Assembly: GCA_913062815.1 (NCBI GenBank)
Contig: CAJXWZ010000033.1
Coordinates: 1 to 56,199, forward strand
Direction: 5' to 3'
From: an uncultured Colwellia sp.
GTDB taxonomy: Bacteria > Pseudomonadota > Gammaproteobacteria > Enterobacterales > Alteromonadaceae
Length of the DNA stretch: 56,199 bases
A program made the position numbers and the translations under genes. The notes under the pieces were generated by a model, which saw only the letters and a program-made list of their open reading frames with translations, ran no database searches and had not been told where the DNA came from. This document shows positions 9,022 to 17,341 of the stretch, one piece after another (position 1 is the first letter of the stretch; the number at the start of each line of letters is the position of its first letter).

Positions 9022-10629
9022 GTGGCTAAAATCATTTCAAAGATTAATACCCGAAGTCAGGAGTTCACTGACAATGCAGCTCACATGCAAACACAAGTTG
9101 ATGACTTACGCACCAAGCTTGCTGAGATAAAATTAGGTGGCGGCGAACGCTCAAGAGAGCGCCACCTTAGTCGTGGTAAATTATTACCTCGAGATCGAGT
9201 AAATGCCCTGCTCGATGATGGCTCTGCCTTTTTAGAGTTATCTCAATTAGCAGCCTATAAAGTTTACGAAGACAATGTCCCTAGTGCAGGTATTATTACA
9301 GGCATAGGCCGTGTATCAGGACAAGAATGTGTCATTGTTGCTAATGATGCTACGGTAAAAGGTGGTACTTATTATCCACTTACGGTTAAAAAGCACCTTA
9401 GAGCACAAGCTATTGCCCAAGAAAACAACTTACCTTGCATCTACTTAGTTGACTCTGGTGGCGCGAATTTACCTAACCAAGATGATGTTTTCCCTGATAA
9501 AGAACATTTCGGTCGTATTTTCTTTAATCAAGCAAATATGTCTGCAAACAATATACCTCAGGTTGCTGTAGTTATGGGCTCTTGTACTGCGGGCGGTGCA
9601 TATGTTCCCGCAATGGCAGACGAATCTATTATTGTTAAAGAGCAAGGCACTATATTTTTAGCAGGTCCGCCACTGGTAAAAGCCGCAACGGGAGAAGTTG
9701 TGAGTGCTGAAGATTTAGGTGGCGCAGATGTACACTGTCGTACTTCTGGTGTCACTGATCATTATGCACAAAACGATAACCATGCCCTTGAAATTGCACG
9801 CTCTGCCGTTAAAAATTTGAACCGAGTAAAGACTATCGATGTCAACATTCAACAAGTTGAAGAGCCGAGTTATTCAATAAAAGATATTTACGGCATTATT
9901 CCTAAAGATACAAGACAGCCATTTGACGTTAGAGAAATAATAGCCCGTATTGTTGACGGTAGTGAATTCGACGAATTTAAAGCGTTATATGGCAATACTC
10001 TCGTTTGCGGCTTTGCCAATATTTACGGCTACCCGGTAGGTATCGTTGCAAATAATGGTGTTTTATTCGGTGAGTCTGCTGAAAAAGGCGCCCATTTCAT
10101 TCAACTATGTGGGCAAAGAAAAATCCCACTGGTATTTTTACAAAACATCACTGGATTTATGGTTGGAAAGCAGTATGAGTCTGGTGGTATTGCAAAACAT
10201 GGTGCCAAAATGGTAACAGCCGTTGCTACCGTACAAGTTCCTAAATTTACAATATTAATTGGTGGTAGTTTTGGGGCAGGAAATTACGGTATGTGTGGTC
10301 GTGCATACGATCCTAGATTTTTATTTATGTGGCCAAATTCACGTATTTCAGTAATGGGTGGAGAGCAAGCGGCAGGCGTAATGGCGCAAGTAACCCGTGA
10401 TAAGAAAGAAAAGCTAGGTGAAAGTTGGAGTGATAGCGAAGAACAAGCTTTCAAGCAACCAATTATCGATAATTATGAACACCAAGGTCACCCTTATTAT
10501 GCTTCTGCACGATTGTGGGATGATGGCATAATTGACCCTGCCGATACAAGACAAGTGTTAGGTTTAGCCATTTCAGCCTCCTTAAATAAAAAAATTAAGG
10601 ATACCAAGTTTGGTATCTTTAGAATGTAA
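9022..10629 (+). CDS. liuB: Methylcrotonyl-CoA carboxylase, beta subunit
   Basis: A 535-aa carboxyltransferase that moves CO2 from carboxybiotin on LiuD to 3-methylcrotonyl-CoA. The crotonase-like halves are clear: [10 protein letters not shown] near residue 151 and [16 protein letters not shown] near 190 in the N half, [10 protein letters not shown] and [16 protein letters not shown] in the C half. Length matches MCC-beta (about 535 aa). The start is GTG 9022, with AAAAAGG a little far upstream (about 11 nt). The 88-nt gap after liuA is the largest inside the operon; I see no terminator in it. Confidence 0.95.
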   Translation: MAKIISKINTRSQEFTDNAAHMQTQVDDLRTKLAEIKLGGGERSRERHLSRGKLLPRDRVNALLDDGSAFLELSQLAAYKVYEDNVPSAGIITGIGRVSGQECVIVANDATVKGGTYYPLTVKKHLRAQAIAQENNLPCIYLVDSGGANLPNQDDVFPDKEHFGRIFFNQANMSANNIPQVAVVMGSCTAGGAYVPAMADESIIVKEQGTIFLAGPPLVKAATGEVVSAEDLGGADVHCRTSGVTDHYAQNDNHALEIARSAVKNLNRVKTIDVNIQQVEEPSYSIKDIYGIIPKDTRQPFDVREIIARIVDGSEFDEFKALYGNTLVCGFANIYGYPVGIVANNGVLFGESAEKGAHFIQLCGQRKIPLVFLQNITGFMVGKQYESGGIAKHGAKMVTAVATVQVPKFTILIGGSFGAGNYGMCGRAYDPRFLFMWPNSRISVMGGEQAAGVMAQVTRDKKEKLGESWSDSEEQAFKQPIIDNYEHQGHPYYASARLWDDGIIDPADTRQVLGLAISASLNKKIKDTKFGIFRM

Positions 10630-10660
10630 GCATAGCTGTCATAGCGCACATAGGCCAAAT

Positions 10661-11455
10661 ATGAACACTCATGATGAAAAAGTAATACTTGAAGTTAACG
10701 AACAAGGTGTTGCCACCGTAACGTTAAATAATCCAGAAAAACACAACGCTTTTGATGACATTATCATCGAGCAGCTAACGAACATATTTAACAAAATTAG
10801 TAAGAGCGATGACATCAGCATTATGATCCTTGCTTCTAATGGTAAAAGCTTTAGCGCAGGTGCCGATTTAGCCTGGATGAAAAGGATGGCAAGTTATTCT
10901 TATGAAGATAATTTGAAAGATGCCAATGCATTAGCAGAAATGCTTAAATTACTGAATTTTATGCCGCAAACTACTATAGCTAAAATACAAGGTGCTGCTT
11001 TTGGTGGCGCTGTTGGTTTAGCTAGCTGTTGCGACATAGTTATTGCTAGTACTAAAGCAAGTTTTTGTTTAAGCGAAGTGAAGCTAGGTTTAATTCCCGC
11101 GACTATTAGCCCTTATGTGGTGGATGCTATTGGTTTAAAAGCAAGCCGTCGTTATTTCCAAACTGCTGAACGTTTTTTTGTCGATAAAGCGCAATTGCTT
11201 GGCTTAGTTGATGAAGTGAGTGAGCCCGAAAATTTAACTGATGAGGTAAACTCAATGATAAGTAAACTTTTAGCTAATGGTAGTCAAGCAAGAAGACAAG
11301 CGAAAAAGTTGAGTCAAGATGTAGCCTTTCAGTCTATCAATGAAAATTTATTAAAAGATACCAGTGAGCGAATAGCCGCTATTAGAGTTTCATCAGAAGG
11401 CCAAGAAGGTTTAAGCGCATTTTTTGAGAAGCGCACGCCAAGTTGGCAAACATAA
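10661..11455 (+). CDS. liuC: Methylglutaconyl-CoA hydratase
   Basis: A crotonase-fold hydratase of 264 aa, of the AUH type, that hydrates 3-methylglutaconyl-CoA to HMG-CoA. FSAGADLAWMKRM and the segment SEVKLGLIPATISPYVV are characteristic of this subfamily. The oxyanion region is GAAFGGAVGLASCCD. An open frame extends upstream into liuB, but ATG 10661 gives the family length; its Shine-Dalgarno (AGG) is weak. It lies between the two carboxylase subunit genes, as in other liu operons. Confidence 0.92.
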   Translation: MNTHDEKVILEVNEQGVATVTLNNPEKHNAFDDIIIEQLTNIFNKISKSDDISIMILASNGKSFSAGADLAWMKRMASYSYEDNLKDANALAEMLKLLNFMPQTTIAKIQGAAFGGAVGLASCCDIVIASTKASFCLSEVKLGLIPATISPYVVDAIGLKASRRYFQTAERFFVDKAQLLGLVDEVSEPENLTDEVNSMISKLLANGSQARRQAKKLSQDVAFQSINENLLKDTSERIAAIRVSSEGQEGLSAFFEKRTPSWQT

Positions 11456-11488
11456 AAATATTAACGGTACTTATTGAAGGAAACAATC

Positions 11489-13504
11489 ATGTTCAATAAA
11501 ATTTTAATTGCCAACCGTGGTGAAATAGCCTGCCGCATAATTAAAACGGCGAAAAAAATGGGCATACTAACGGTTGCCATATACTCTGATGCCGATAAAG
11601 ATGCTTTGCATGTACATATGGCAGACGAAGCCATTTACATCGGGCCTTCACCTTCTCGCGAAAGTTACCTTTTAGGTGATAACGTTATTGCTGCTGCGGT
11701 AAAAACTGGTGCTCAAGCAATACATCCAGGTTATGGCTTTTTATCTGAAAATGCAGGGTTTTGCCGTGAATGTGCGAAGCAAAACATTACTTTTATTGGG
11801 CCTCCAGTTGCAGCCATTGAAGCGATGGGTTCTAAATCTGCTGCTAAGAACATTATGGAAAAGGCTAATGTGCCTTTAGTACCTGGCTACCATGGCGATG
11901 ATCAGTCGAGCGCTATAATTAAAAAAGCCGCTGATGATATGGGATACCCAGTATTACTTAAAGCAACGGCAGGCGGTGGTGGTAAAGGAATGCGCCAAGT
12001 ATGGAGCGAAGCAGAATTCGAAGAAGGCCTAGCTGCAGCAAAGCGTGAGGCCATGTCATCATTTGGTGATGACACCATGCTGGTAGAGAAATACTTAACT
12101 CAGCCTCGCCATGTTGAAATTCAAGTATTCTGTGACAACCACCAAAATGCTGTTTATTTATTCGAACGAGATTGTTCAGTTCAGCGCCGTCATCAAAAAG
12201 TAATTGAAGAAGCGCCTGCCTTTGGCATGAGCGAAGAGTTACGTGCTAAAATGGGTGACTCCGCGATAAAATCTGCTCAAGCAATTGGTTATCAAGGCGC
12301 TGGCACAGTTGAATTCTTACTTGATGTTGATGGCTCTTTCTACTTTATGGAAATGAATACCCGTTTACAAGTAGAGCACCCTGTCACTGAAATGATCAGT
12401 GATCAAGACTTAGTTGAATGGCAATTACGTGTTGCCGCAGGTGAGCGCCTGCCTAAATTGCAAGATCAGTTAGTACTGAATGGTCACGCCTTTGAAGCGC
12501 GTATTTATGCTGAAGACGCCAATAATGACTTCTTACCGGCAACGGGTAAACTTAGTTTATTAAAAACACCGGTGGAAAGTAGGCATGTTCGCATTGATAC
12601 TGGCGTTCGACAAGGTGATGAAGTCAGCGTTTACTATGATCCTATGATTGCCAAACTCATTGTTTGGGATGAAAATCGTGATAAAGCATTAAAACGTCTG
12701 ATCAAGGCTTTGAGTGAATATCGTATCAATGGTGTTACTACAAATATTGATTTTCTCTACAATTTAGCTACTTCAAAGCCATTTATCACAGAAGATATCG
12801 ACACTGGCTTTATTGAAAAAAACCACGCATTGATTTTCCATGATACTGAACAAGAGCTAATAAACGAACTTCCTATTGCGGCTTTATATTTAGTTTTATC
12901 CATTGAAGAAAAGGCGCAGAAACTAGCCCAGCAAAGTAACGATCCCCATTCACCTTGGCATCAAGCCAGTGCATGGCGCTTAAATGAAGCTCACATACAT
13001 AGTTTAGTGTTATCACATAGTAATAATGAATATGAAATTAGCGTTGAACAGAGGCGTCAGGGTACGGATGCCTTTTATCTTATTAACATTAATGGTCAGC
13101 AATTTGATTGCCAAGGCACACTAAATGGCGACACCATAATTGTAAATATTAATGGCCACCGTAGCCAAGCTACTGTCAGCCAAAATGAAAATAGCATTAG
13201 CTTATATCGCACCAACGGTGTATTTAATTTCACGCATGTTTTACCTGATTGTGGTCAACATGAGATTGATGAAAGCCACGGCGGTTTAACAGCACCAATG
13301 AATGGCACTATGGTAAGCGTACTAGTTAAGGCTGGTGAATACGTTGAAAAAAATCAAGCATTAGTCATTATGGAAGCAATGAAAATGGAGCACACCATAA
13401 AAGCACCAAGTAACGGCTGTGTTGATGAAATATTCTTCAACTCAGGTGATATGGTTGATGGCGGCGCTGCTTTACTCGCCTTCACGGCTTCAGACAAGGA
13501 GTAA
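11489..13504 (+). CDS. liuD: Methylcrotonyl-CoA carboxylase, alpha subunit
   Basis: A 671-aa biotin-dependent subunit. The biotin carboxylase domain fills about residues 1-447 (KILIANRGEIACR at the start, ATP-grasp loop GGGGKGMR, EMNTRLQVEHPVTE). A BT-like linker follows, and a C-terminal biotinyl domain carries EAMKMEH with the biotinylated Lys632. ATG 11489 is preceded by GAAGGA; a TTG five codons upstream is less likely. It forms the dodecameric carboxylase with LiuB. The gene starts 33 nt after liuC. Confidence 0.95.
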   Translation: MFNKILIANRGEIACRIIKTAKKMGILTVAIYSDADKDALHVHMADEAIYIGPSPSRESYLLGDNVIAAAVKTGAQAIHPGYGFLSENAGFCRECAKQNITFIGPPVAAIEAMGSKSAAKNIMEKANVPLVPGYHGDDQSSAIIKKAADDMGYPVLLKATAGGGGKGMRQVWSEAEFEEGLAAAKREAMSSFGDDTMLVEKYLTQPRHVEIQVFCDNHQNAVYLFERDCSVQRRHQKVIEEAPAFGMSEELRAKMGDSAIKSAQAIGYQGAGTVEFLLDVDGSFYFMEMNTRLQVEHPVTEMISDQDLVEWQLRVAAGERLPKLQDQLVLNGHAFEARIYAEDANNDFLPATGKLSLLKTPVESRHVRIDTGVRQGDEVSVYYDPMIAKLIVWDENRDKALKRLIKALSEYRINGVTTNIDFLYNLATSKPFITEDIDTGFIEKNHALIFHDTEQELINELPIAALYLVLSIEEKAQKLAQQSNDPHSPWHQASAWRLNEAHIHSLVLSHSNNEYEISVEQRRQGTDAFYLININGQQFDCQGTLNGDTIIVNINGHRSQATVSQNENSISLYRTNGVFNFTHVLPDCGQHEIDESHGGLTAPMNGTMVSVLVKAGEYVEKNQALVIMEAMKMEHTIKAPSNGCVDEIFFNSGDMVDGGAALLAFTASDKE

Positions 13505-13508
13505 CTAA

Positions 13509-14438
13509 ATGGTTAAGTTAACTGCTAACTTTGCTGAAAAAGTAAAAATAGTTGAAGTAGGTCCAAGAGACGGTTTACAAAATGAAGCCACACCAATAAG
13601 TGCTATTGATAAAATAGCACTAATCGAAAAACTAAGTGATGCTGGAATTAGCTATATAGAAAGTGGTAGCTTTGTCTCTCCCAAATGGGTACCACAAATG
13701 GCTACATCAACAGAAATATTTGAAAAGCTAAATAGAGTTGTAGGGGTAACTTACGCAGCGCTAACGCCAAACATGAGAGGGTTTGAAGCCGCAATGGCAG
13801 TTAAAGCCGATGAAGTTGCTATTTTTGGAGCCGCCTCAGAGAGTTTCAGTCAAAAAAATATTAATTGTTCTATCGAGGAAAGTCTTGAACGTTTTGCTCC
13901 GATCATGACTGCAGCAAAAAAAGCCAATATAAAGGTACGAGGATATGTTTCTTGTGTTTTAGGTTGTCCTTATGAAGGTGACATCGACCCTGAGCAAGTT
14001 GCCAAAGTAGCGAGTAAATTGTTTCAAATGGGCTGCTATGAGATATCACTTGGTGACACAGTCGGCGTTGGCACACCAGCGAATGTGACTAAGTTGATAC
14101 AAGCGGTCAGTACACAAGTACCTTTAGATAAATTAGCTGTCCATTTTCATGATACTTATGGGCAAGCGTTAACTAATATCTATGCAGCCCTGCAACTAGG
14201 TGTTTGTGTTGTAGATAGTGCAATCGCTGGTTTAGGTGGTTGTCCCTATGCTAAAGGCGCATCAGGGAATGTTGCCACCGAAGATGTGGTCTATATGCTC
14301 AATGGTTTAGGTATTGAAACGACAATTAATTTTGAAAAATTATTAAGCGCAGGTTGGTTCATCAGTGAGAAGCTAGGTAAAGCACCAGTTTCAAAAGTAT
14401 CAACGGCTTTCCTTGCACAAAAACAACAAACAGTTTAG
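13509..14438 (+). CDS. liuE: Hydroxymethylglutaryl-CoA lyase
   Basis: A 309-aa TIM-barrel aldolase that splits HMG-CoA into acetyl-CoA and acetoacetate, the last dedicated step of leucine breakdown. It has the metal-binding start [10 protein letters not shown] (about residues 17-26), HFHDTYGQA with metal-ligand histidines, and the active-site Cys loop [15 protein letters not shown] near 243-257. It starts 4 nt after the liuD stop, so it is cotranscribed and probably translationally coupled. Length fits the bacterial family. Confidence 0.95.
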   Translation: MVKLTANFAEKVKIVEVGPRDGLQNEATPISAIDKIALIEKLSDAGISYIESGSFVSPKWVPQMATSTEIFEKLNRVVGVTYAALTPNMRGFEAAMAVKADEVAIFGAASESFSQKNINCSIEESLERFAPIMTAAKKANIKVRGYVSCVLGCPYEGDIDPEQVAKVASKLFQMGCYEISLGDTVGVGTPANVTKLIQAVSTQVPLDKLAVHFHDTYGQALTNIYAALQLGVCVVDSAIAGLGGCPYAKGASGNVATEDVVYMLNGLGIETTINFEKLLSAGWFISEKLGKAPVSKVSTAFLAQKQQTV

Positions 14439-14447
14439 GAGATTAAA

Positions 14448-15149
14448 ATGGCAGGATTTGACAAAGTAGTGTCAAGCTATGAAGAAGCGATGGCCGGACT
14501 TACCGACAATATGACTGTTGTTGCTGGCGGTTTTGGCTTATGTGGCATTCCCGAAAATTTAATTGCGGAAATAAAACGTAAAGGCACCAAAGGTTTAACG
14601 TTAGTATCGAATAATTGTGGTGTAGATGATTTTGGTTTAGGTATTTTATTACCTGATCGACAAATAAAAAAGATCATTGCCTCTTATGTTGGTGAAAACG
14701 CAGAATTTGAACGCCAAATGATGGCAGGAGAATTAGACGTTGAATTAACACCTCAAGGAACACTCGCTGAAAAAATGCGTGCAGGCGGAGCAGGTATTCC
14801 TGCATTTTTCACCGCAACAGGTTACGGTACCCCTGTGGCAGAAGGCAAAGAAGAACGTCAGTTCAAAGGAAGAGACTATATACTTGAAGAATCTATTGTC
14901 GGTGATTTTGCCATCGTTAAAGCATGGAAAGCTGATAGGTACGGTAACTTAGTATTTAGAAAAACGGCTAGAAACTTTAACCCTATGGCTGCCACGGCAG
15001 GCAAAGTTACCGTTGTTGAAGTAGAAGAAATTGTTGAACCCGGAGAGTTGGATCCTGATCAAATTCATACCGCTGGTATTTATGTTGATCGTCTAATTTT
15101 AGGTAACTTTGAAAAACGTATCGAACAGCGCACTGTTCGTAAGGCTTAG
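14448..15149 (+). CDS. scoA: 3-oxoacid CoA-transferase, subunit A
   Basis: A 233-aa family I CoA-transferase alpha subunit. The N-terminal [13 protein letters not shown] (about residues 27-39) is the CoA-binding glycine-rich motif. The body [15 protein letters not shown] is typical of SCOT-A. With subunit B it activates acetoacetate to acetoacetyl-CoA, using succinyl-CoA, so the thiolase can finish leucine carbon. It follows the lyase by 9 nt; GGAG lies upstream of the ATG. It corresponds to one of the late liu genes of Shewanella. Confidence 0.94.
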   Translation: MAGFDKVVSSYEEAMAGLTDNMTVVAGGFGLCGIPENLIAEIKRKGTKGLTLVSNNCGVDDFGLGILLPDRQIKKIIASYVGENAEFERQMMAGELDVELTPQGTLAEKMRAGGAGIPAFFTATGYGTPVAEGKEERQFKGRDYILEESIVGDFAIVKAWKADRYGNLVFRKTARNFNPMAATAGKVTVVEVEEIVEPGELDPDQIHTAGIYVDRLILGNFEKRIEQRTVRKA

Positions 15150-15158
15150 GAGAGTACA

Positions 15159-15815
15159 ATGGCTTTATCAAGAGAACAAATCGCTCAACGGGTTGCTCAA
15201 GAATTACAAGATGGTTATTACGTAAATCTAGGTATAGGAATTCCTACACTGGTTGCTAACTATATACCTGAGGGTATGGAAGTAATGCTTCAATCAGAGA
15301 ATGGTCTATTGGGCATGGGTCAATTTCCCACTGAAGATGAGCTTGATGCTGATCTGATCAATGCAGGTAAACAAACGGTAACCATGGCAACAGGTGCTTC
15401 TATTTTTGACTCTGCAGAATCCTTTGCCATGATACGCGGTGGACATGTGGATTTAACGGTGCTTGGCGCATTTGAAGTCGATGTCAATGGCAACATAGCC
15501 TCTTACATGATCCCAGGAAAATTGATTAAAGGCATGGGGGGGGCTATGGATTTAGTCGCTGGAGCAGATAATATCATTGTCACTATGACACATGCTTCAA
15601 AGCATGGCGTTTCAAAACTATTAAGTAACTGCACGTTACCTTTAACCGGTAAAGGCTGTATAAAGAAAGTATTAACAGACTTAGCTTTCATTGAAATAAA
15701 AGATGGTAAATTCCATTTATTAGAGCGAGCTCCAGGCATTTCAGTTGACGAAATAGTCAAGTTAACAGAAGGTGAACTAGTTGTTACTGGTGATATTCCC
15801 GAGATGAAACTTTAG
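15159..15815 (+). CDS. scoB: 3-oxoacid CoA-transferase, subunit B
   Basis: A 218-aa beta subunit with the catalytic Glu in SENGLLGMG near residues 46-54 and the conserved KGMGGAMDLV near 126-135. GGAGAG precedes the start at good distance, 9 nt after subunit A. The coding sequence contains a run of eight G (15536-15543) across the two GGG glycine codons of KGMGGAM. It is the last gene of the leucine operon. Confidence 0.94.
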   Translation: MALSREQIAQRVAQELQDGYYVNLGIGIPTLVANYIPEGMEVMLQSENGLLGMGQFPTEDELDADLINAGKQTVTMATGASIFDSAESFAMIRGGHVDLTVLGAFEVDVNGNIASYMIPGKLIKGMGGAMDLVAGADNIIVTMTHASKHGVSKLLSNCTLPLTGKGCIKKVLTDLAFIEIKDGKFHLLERAPGISVDEIVKLTEGELVVTGDIPEMKL

Positions 15816-15824
15816 TTTTACAAC

Positions 15825-15865
15825 GTAATTCATTGTCTTTTTTTACATTAAATACAATGAATTAC
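15825..15865. repeat. 12-bp perfect inverted repeat after the liu operon
   Basis: GTAATTCATTGT (15825-15836) and ACAATGAATTAC (15854-15865) are perfect complements around a 17-nt loop, starting nine bases after the scoB stop codon. No T-run follows on the plus strand, so it is not a classical terminator. It could stabilise the 3' end of the mRNA or be a protein site next to the downstream promoter at 15881. Confidence 0.65.
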
Positions 15866-15880
15866 AATAACAGTTGCAAT

Positions 15881-15908
15881 TTGACACACTTTTAGCGATA
15901 CTTACTAT
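15881..15908 (+). promoter_or_regulatory. Promoter of riboswitch-controlled gene
   Basis: TTGACA, a 16-bp spacer and TACTAT directly precede the riboswitch aptamer. The aligned positions before the second paralogue (16599-16626) keep TTCACA, 16 bp and TATTGT, so promoter and spacing were duplicated together. Confidence 0.7.
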
Positions 15909-15911
15909 TGA

Positions 15912-16005
15912 CAAAGAAAAGGCAAAATATACGAAAGTATGTTACGCAAAACCACCGGCCTACGGAGAGTTCCAATTTTGGAAAACTTACGGCAGCGGAG
16001 TCACC
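15912..16005 (+). promoter_or_regulatory. Cyclic-di-GMP-I (GEMM-I) riboswitch aptamer
   Basis: The GEMM-I landmarks occur in order: GGCAAA (15921-15926); a small stem ATAC-GAAA-GTAT with the GAAA tetraloop; ACGCAAA (15944-15950); CCACCGGCCTA; a variable hairpin arm; then GGCAGCGGAGTCACC, which closely matches GGUAGCGGGGUUACC of the V. cholerae Vc2 aptamer. Downstream, GTGGTTTTTTCTTTT (16025-16039) can pair with AAAACCAC (15948-15955) inside the aptamer, a plausible switch. The controlled gene starts at 16071. The aptamer call is by motif recognition; whether ligand turns the gene on or off is not clear. Confidence 0.9.
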
Positions 16006-16070
16006 TCGTTTACAGGTACATCCCGTGGTTTTTTCTTTTAATAATCCATTTATATATAAAGGTTACTAAA

Positions 16071-16430
16071 ATGAAAAAATTATTAATAGCTTCTACCATC
16101 ACTGTTTTAACATTAACGTCTGTTGTATCGACGCCTAAAGCACAAGCTGCGAACATTGCACAAAGTATATGTGAGTATGTGGCTGCTGACGACAAGAAAC
16201 GCATGCGTTCATTTTTAAAGACGAATAAATTAAAAATTCGTCGTATCTTCGACGGTATTCAGTGTAATGGTAAAAACTTATTAGAGTTTGCATCGACTAG
16301 CGGTTCAGTAAATACAGGTTCTTTGATAATTCGTAAATTACCGAAGAAAGTTGTTTCTGCTAACTTAGCTGCTTTACAAACTGGATCGCAACCATTGATC
16401 GACGCTGCCAACGAACGTGTTAGCAGCTAA
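16071..16430 (+). CDS. Small secreted protein, riboswitch-controlled (DUF3718-like)
   Basis: A 119-aa protein. The signal peptide MKKLLIASTITVLTLTSVV ends in AQA at residues 24-26, with cleavage before AN. The mature part of about 93 aa has two cysteines (CEYVAADDKKRMRSF and IQCNGKNLLEFA), is rich in Lys/Arg, and probably forms one disulphide in the periplasm. ATG 16071 has AAAGG upstream; the longer frame from 15939 runs through the riboswitch and is not used. It resembles the DUF3718 family of marine gammaproteobacteria (from memory). Function is unknown. Control by c-di-GMP suggests a surface, biofilm or motility role. Confidence 0.88.
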   Translation: MKKLLIASTITVLTLTSVVSTPKAQAANIAQSICEYVAADDKKRMRSFLKTNKLKIRRIFDGIQCNGKNLLEFASTSGSVNTGSLIIRKLPKKVVSANLAALQTGSQPLIDAANERVSS

Positions 16431-16532
16431 TAAATTATTATCAGCTAGGCATACAACTTAATACTATTTTCACCTTTTAGGTAAAGCAGTGATAAGTAAG
16501 AAGGTTAATTGTTAATAATTCTATGTCATTTT

Positions 16533-16564
16533 AAAAAGCCAGCTTTTTTAGCTGGCTTTTTTTT
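16533..16564 (+). terminator. Rho-independent terminator after first small-protein gene
   Basis: AGCCAGCT and AGCTGGCT form a perfect 8-bp stem around a T-rich loop, extended by A/T pairs and followed by eight T. The 100 nt before it is non-coding 3' UTR, partly repeated after the second copy. Confidence 0.92.
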
Positions 16565-16598
16565 CTCTGCATTTTACTGACTCCCTGTCATTTGCAAT

Positions 16599-16731
16599 TT
16601 CACACACTTTTGACAATACTTATTGTTAATAAGAAAGGCAAAGTGTATTACATAAAACCATCGGCATAAATGTTTAACCGTGAAGACTTTACGCTAGAGA
16701 AACCAGCACTGATCTTAAACCTGTGGTTTTT
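16599..16731 (+). promoter_or_regulatory. Duplicated leader with eroded c-di-GMP riboswitch
   Basis: This leader aligns with 15881-16032. The promoter (TTCACA / TATTGT), GGCAAA (16637-16642), AAAACCATCGGCATA and the tail GTGGTTTTTTCTTTTAATAA are kept. The GAAA-tetraloop stem and the invariant ACGCAAA are lost, and the GGTAGCGG-like 3' strand is gone. A different hairpin is possible: AAACCA (16700-16705) with TGGTTT (16724-16729) before a T-run. It is probably no longer a c-di-GMP aptamer. The gene-free stretch 16431-16765 holds only the terminator and this leader. Confidence 0.7.
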
Positions 16732-16765
16732 TCTTTTAATAATCCATTATATAAAGGTTACTAAA

Positions 16766-17125
16766 ATGAAAAGATTATTAATAGCTTCTACCATCTCTGT
16801 GTTAACAGTAATGTCTGCTTTATCAATTCCTCAAGCACAAGCGGCGAATGTTGCGCAAACCATATGCGAGTATGTGGCTGCTGATGACAAGAAACGTATG
16901 CGTTCATTTTTAAAGACAAATAAATTAAAAATCCGACGTATCTTCGACGGTATTCAATGTAACGGTAAAAATATATTAATATTTGCATCACTTAATAACT
17001 CTGTTGCAACAGGTTCATTGATAATTCGTAAATTACCAAAAAAAGTTGTTTCCGCAAATTTAGAAGCCTTACAATCTGGCTCTCAATCACTGATTGATGC
17101 TGCAAACGCACGTATCGGTGGTTAA
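16766..17125 (+). CDS. Paralogous small secreted protein (DUF3718-like)
   Basis: A 119-aa paralogue of the preceding gene with near-identical core: CEYVAADDKKRMRSFLKTNK and the following KIRRIFDGIQCNGKN are the same apart from position. The signal peptide MKRLLIASTISVLTVMSAL ends in AQA before AN. Both cysteines are kept. ATG 16766 has AAAGG eight bases upstream, identical to copy 1. Differences concentrate in the signal peptide, the FAS(T/L) loop and the C-terminus. Tandem duplication is clear; different expression is likely because the riboswitch is degenerate. Confidence 0.87.
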   Translation: MKRLLIASTISVLTVMSALSIPQAQAANVAQTICEYVAADDKKRMRSFLKTNKLKIRRIFDGIQCNGKNILIFASLNNSVATGSLIIRKLPKKVVSANLEALQSGSQSLIDAANARIGG

Positions 17126-17226
17126 TATCTTATTCATAATCAGATATGATGCTTAAAGCGATAACTTCATTCTAGGTAAACAGTCGTTGGTTAGGGTATT
17201 AAATGCTAATAATTCTATGTTATTTT

Positions 17227-17257
17227 AAAAATCCAACTTTTTTAATTGGATATTTTT
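17227..17257 (+). terminator. Terminator after second small-protein gene
   Basis: TCCAA and TTGGA pair around a T-rich loop with flanking A- and T-runs. It aligns with the terminator of copy 1, where the stem is GCCAGC/GCTGGC. Two stem positions changed on both arms, so the helix was preserved by compensatory changes. The stem is weaker than in copy 1. Confidence 0.7.
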
Positions 17258-17341
17258 ACTGAATTTCATCGCGATGCTAGCAGTAAATCAAAAAAACTCA
17301 TACACTTAAACTATTAGTTTTTAATTTAATAACAACAAGCT

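Noticed and set aside
15939..16070. 44-codon N-terminal extension of the first small secreted protein
   Set aside because: It would translate the riboswitch; ATG 16071 has its own Shine-Dalgarno and starts a proper signal peptide, the same as in copy 2.
16670..16765. 32-codon N-terminal extension of the second small protein
   Set aside because: Runs through the duplicated leader; ATG 16766 has the same Shine-Dalgarno as copy 1.
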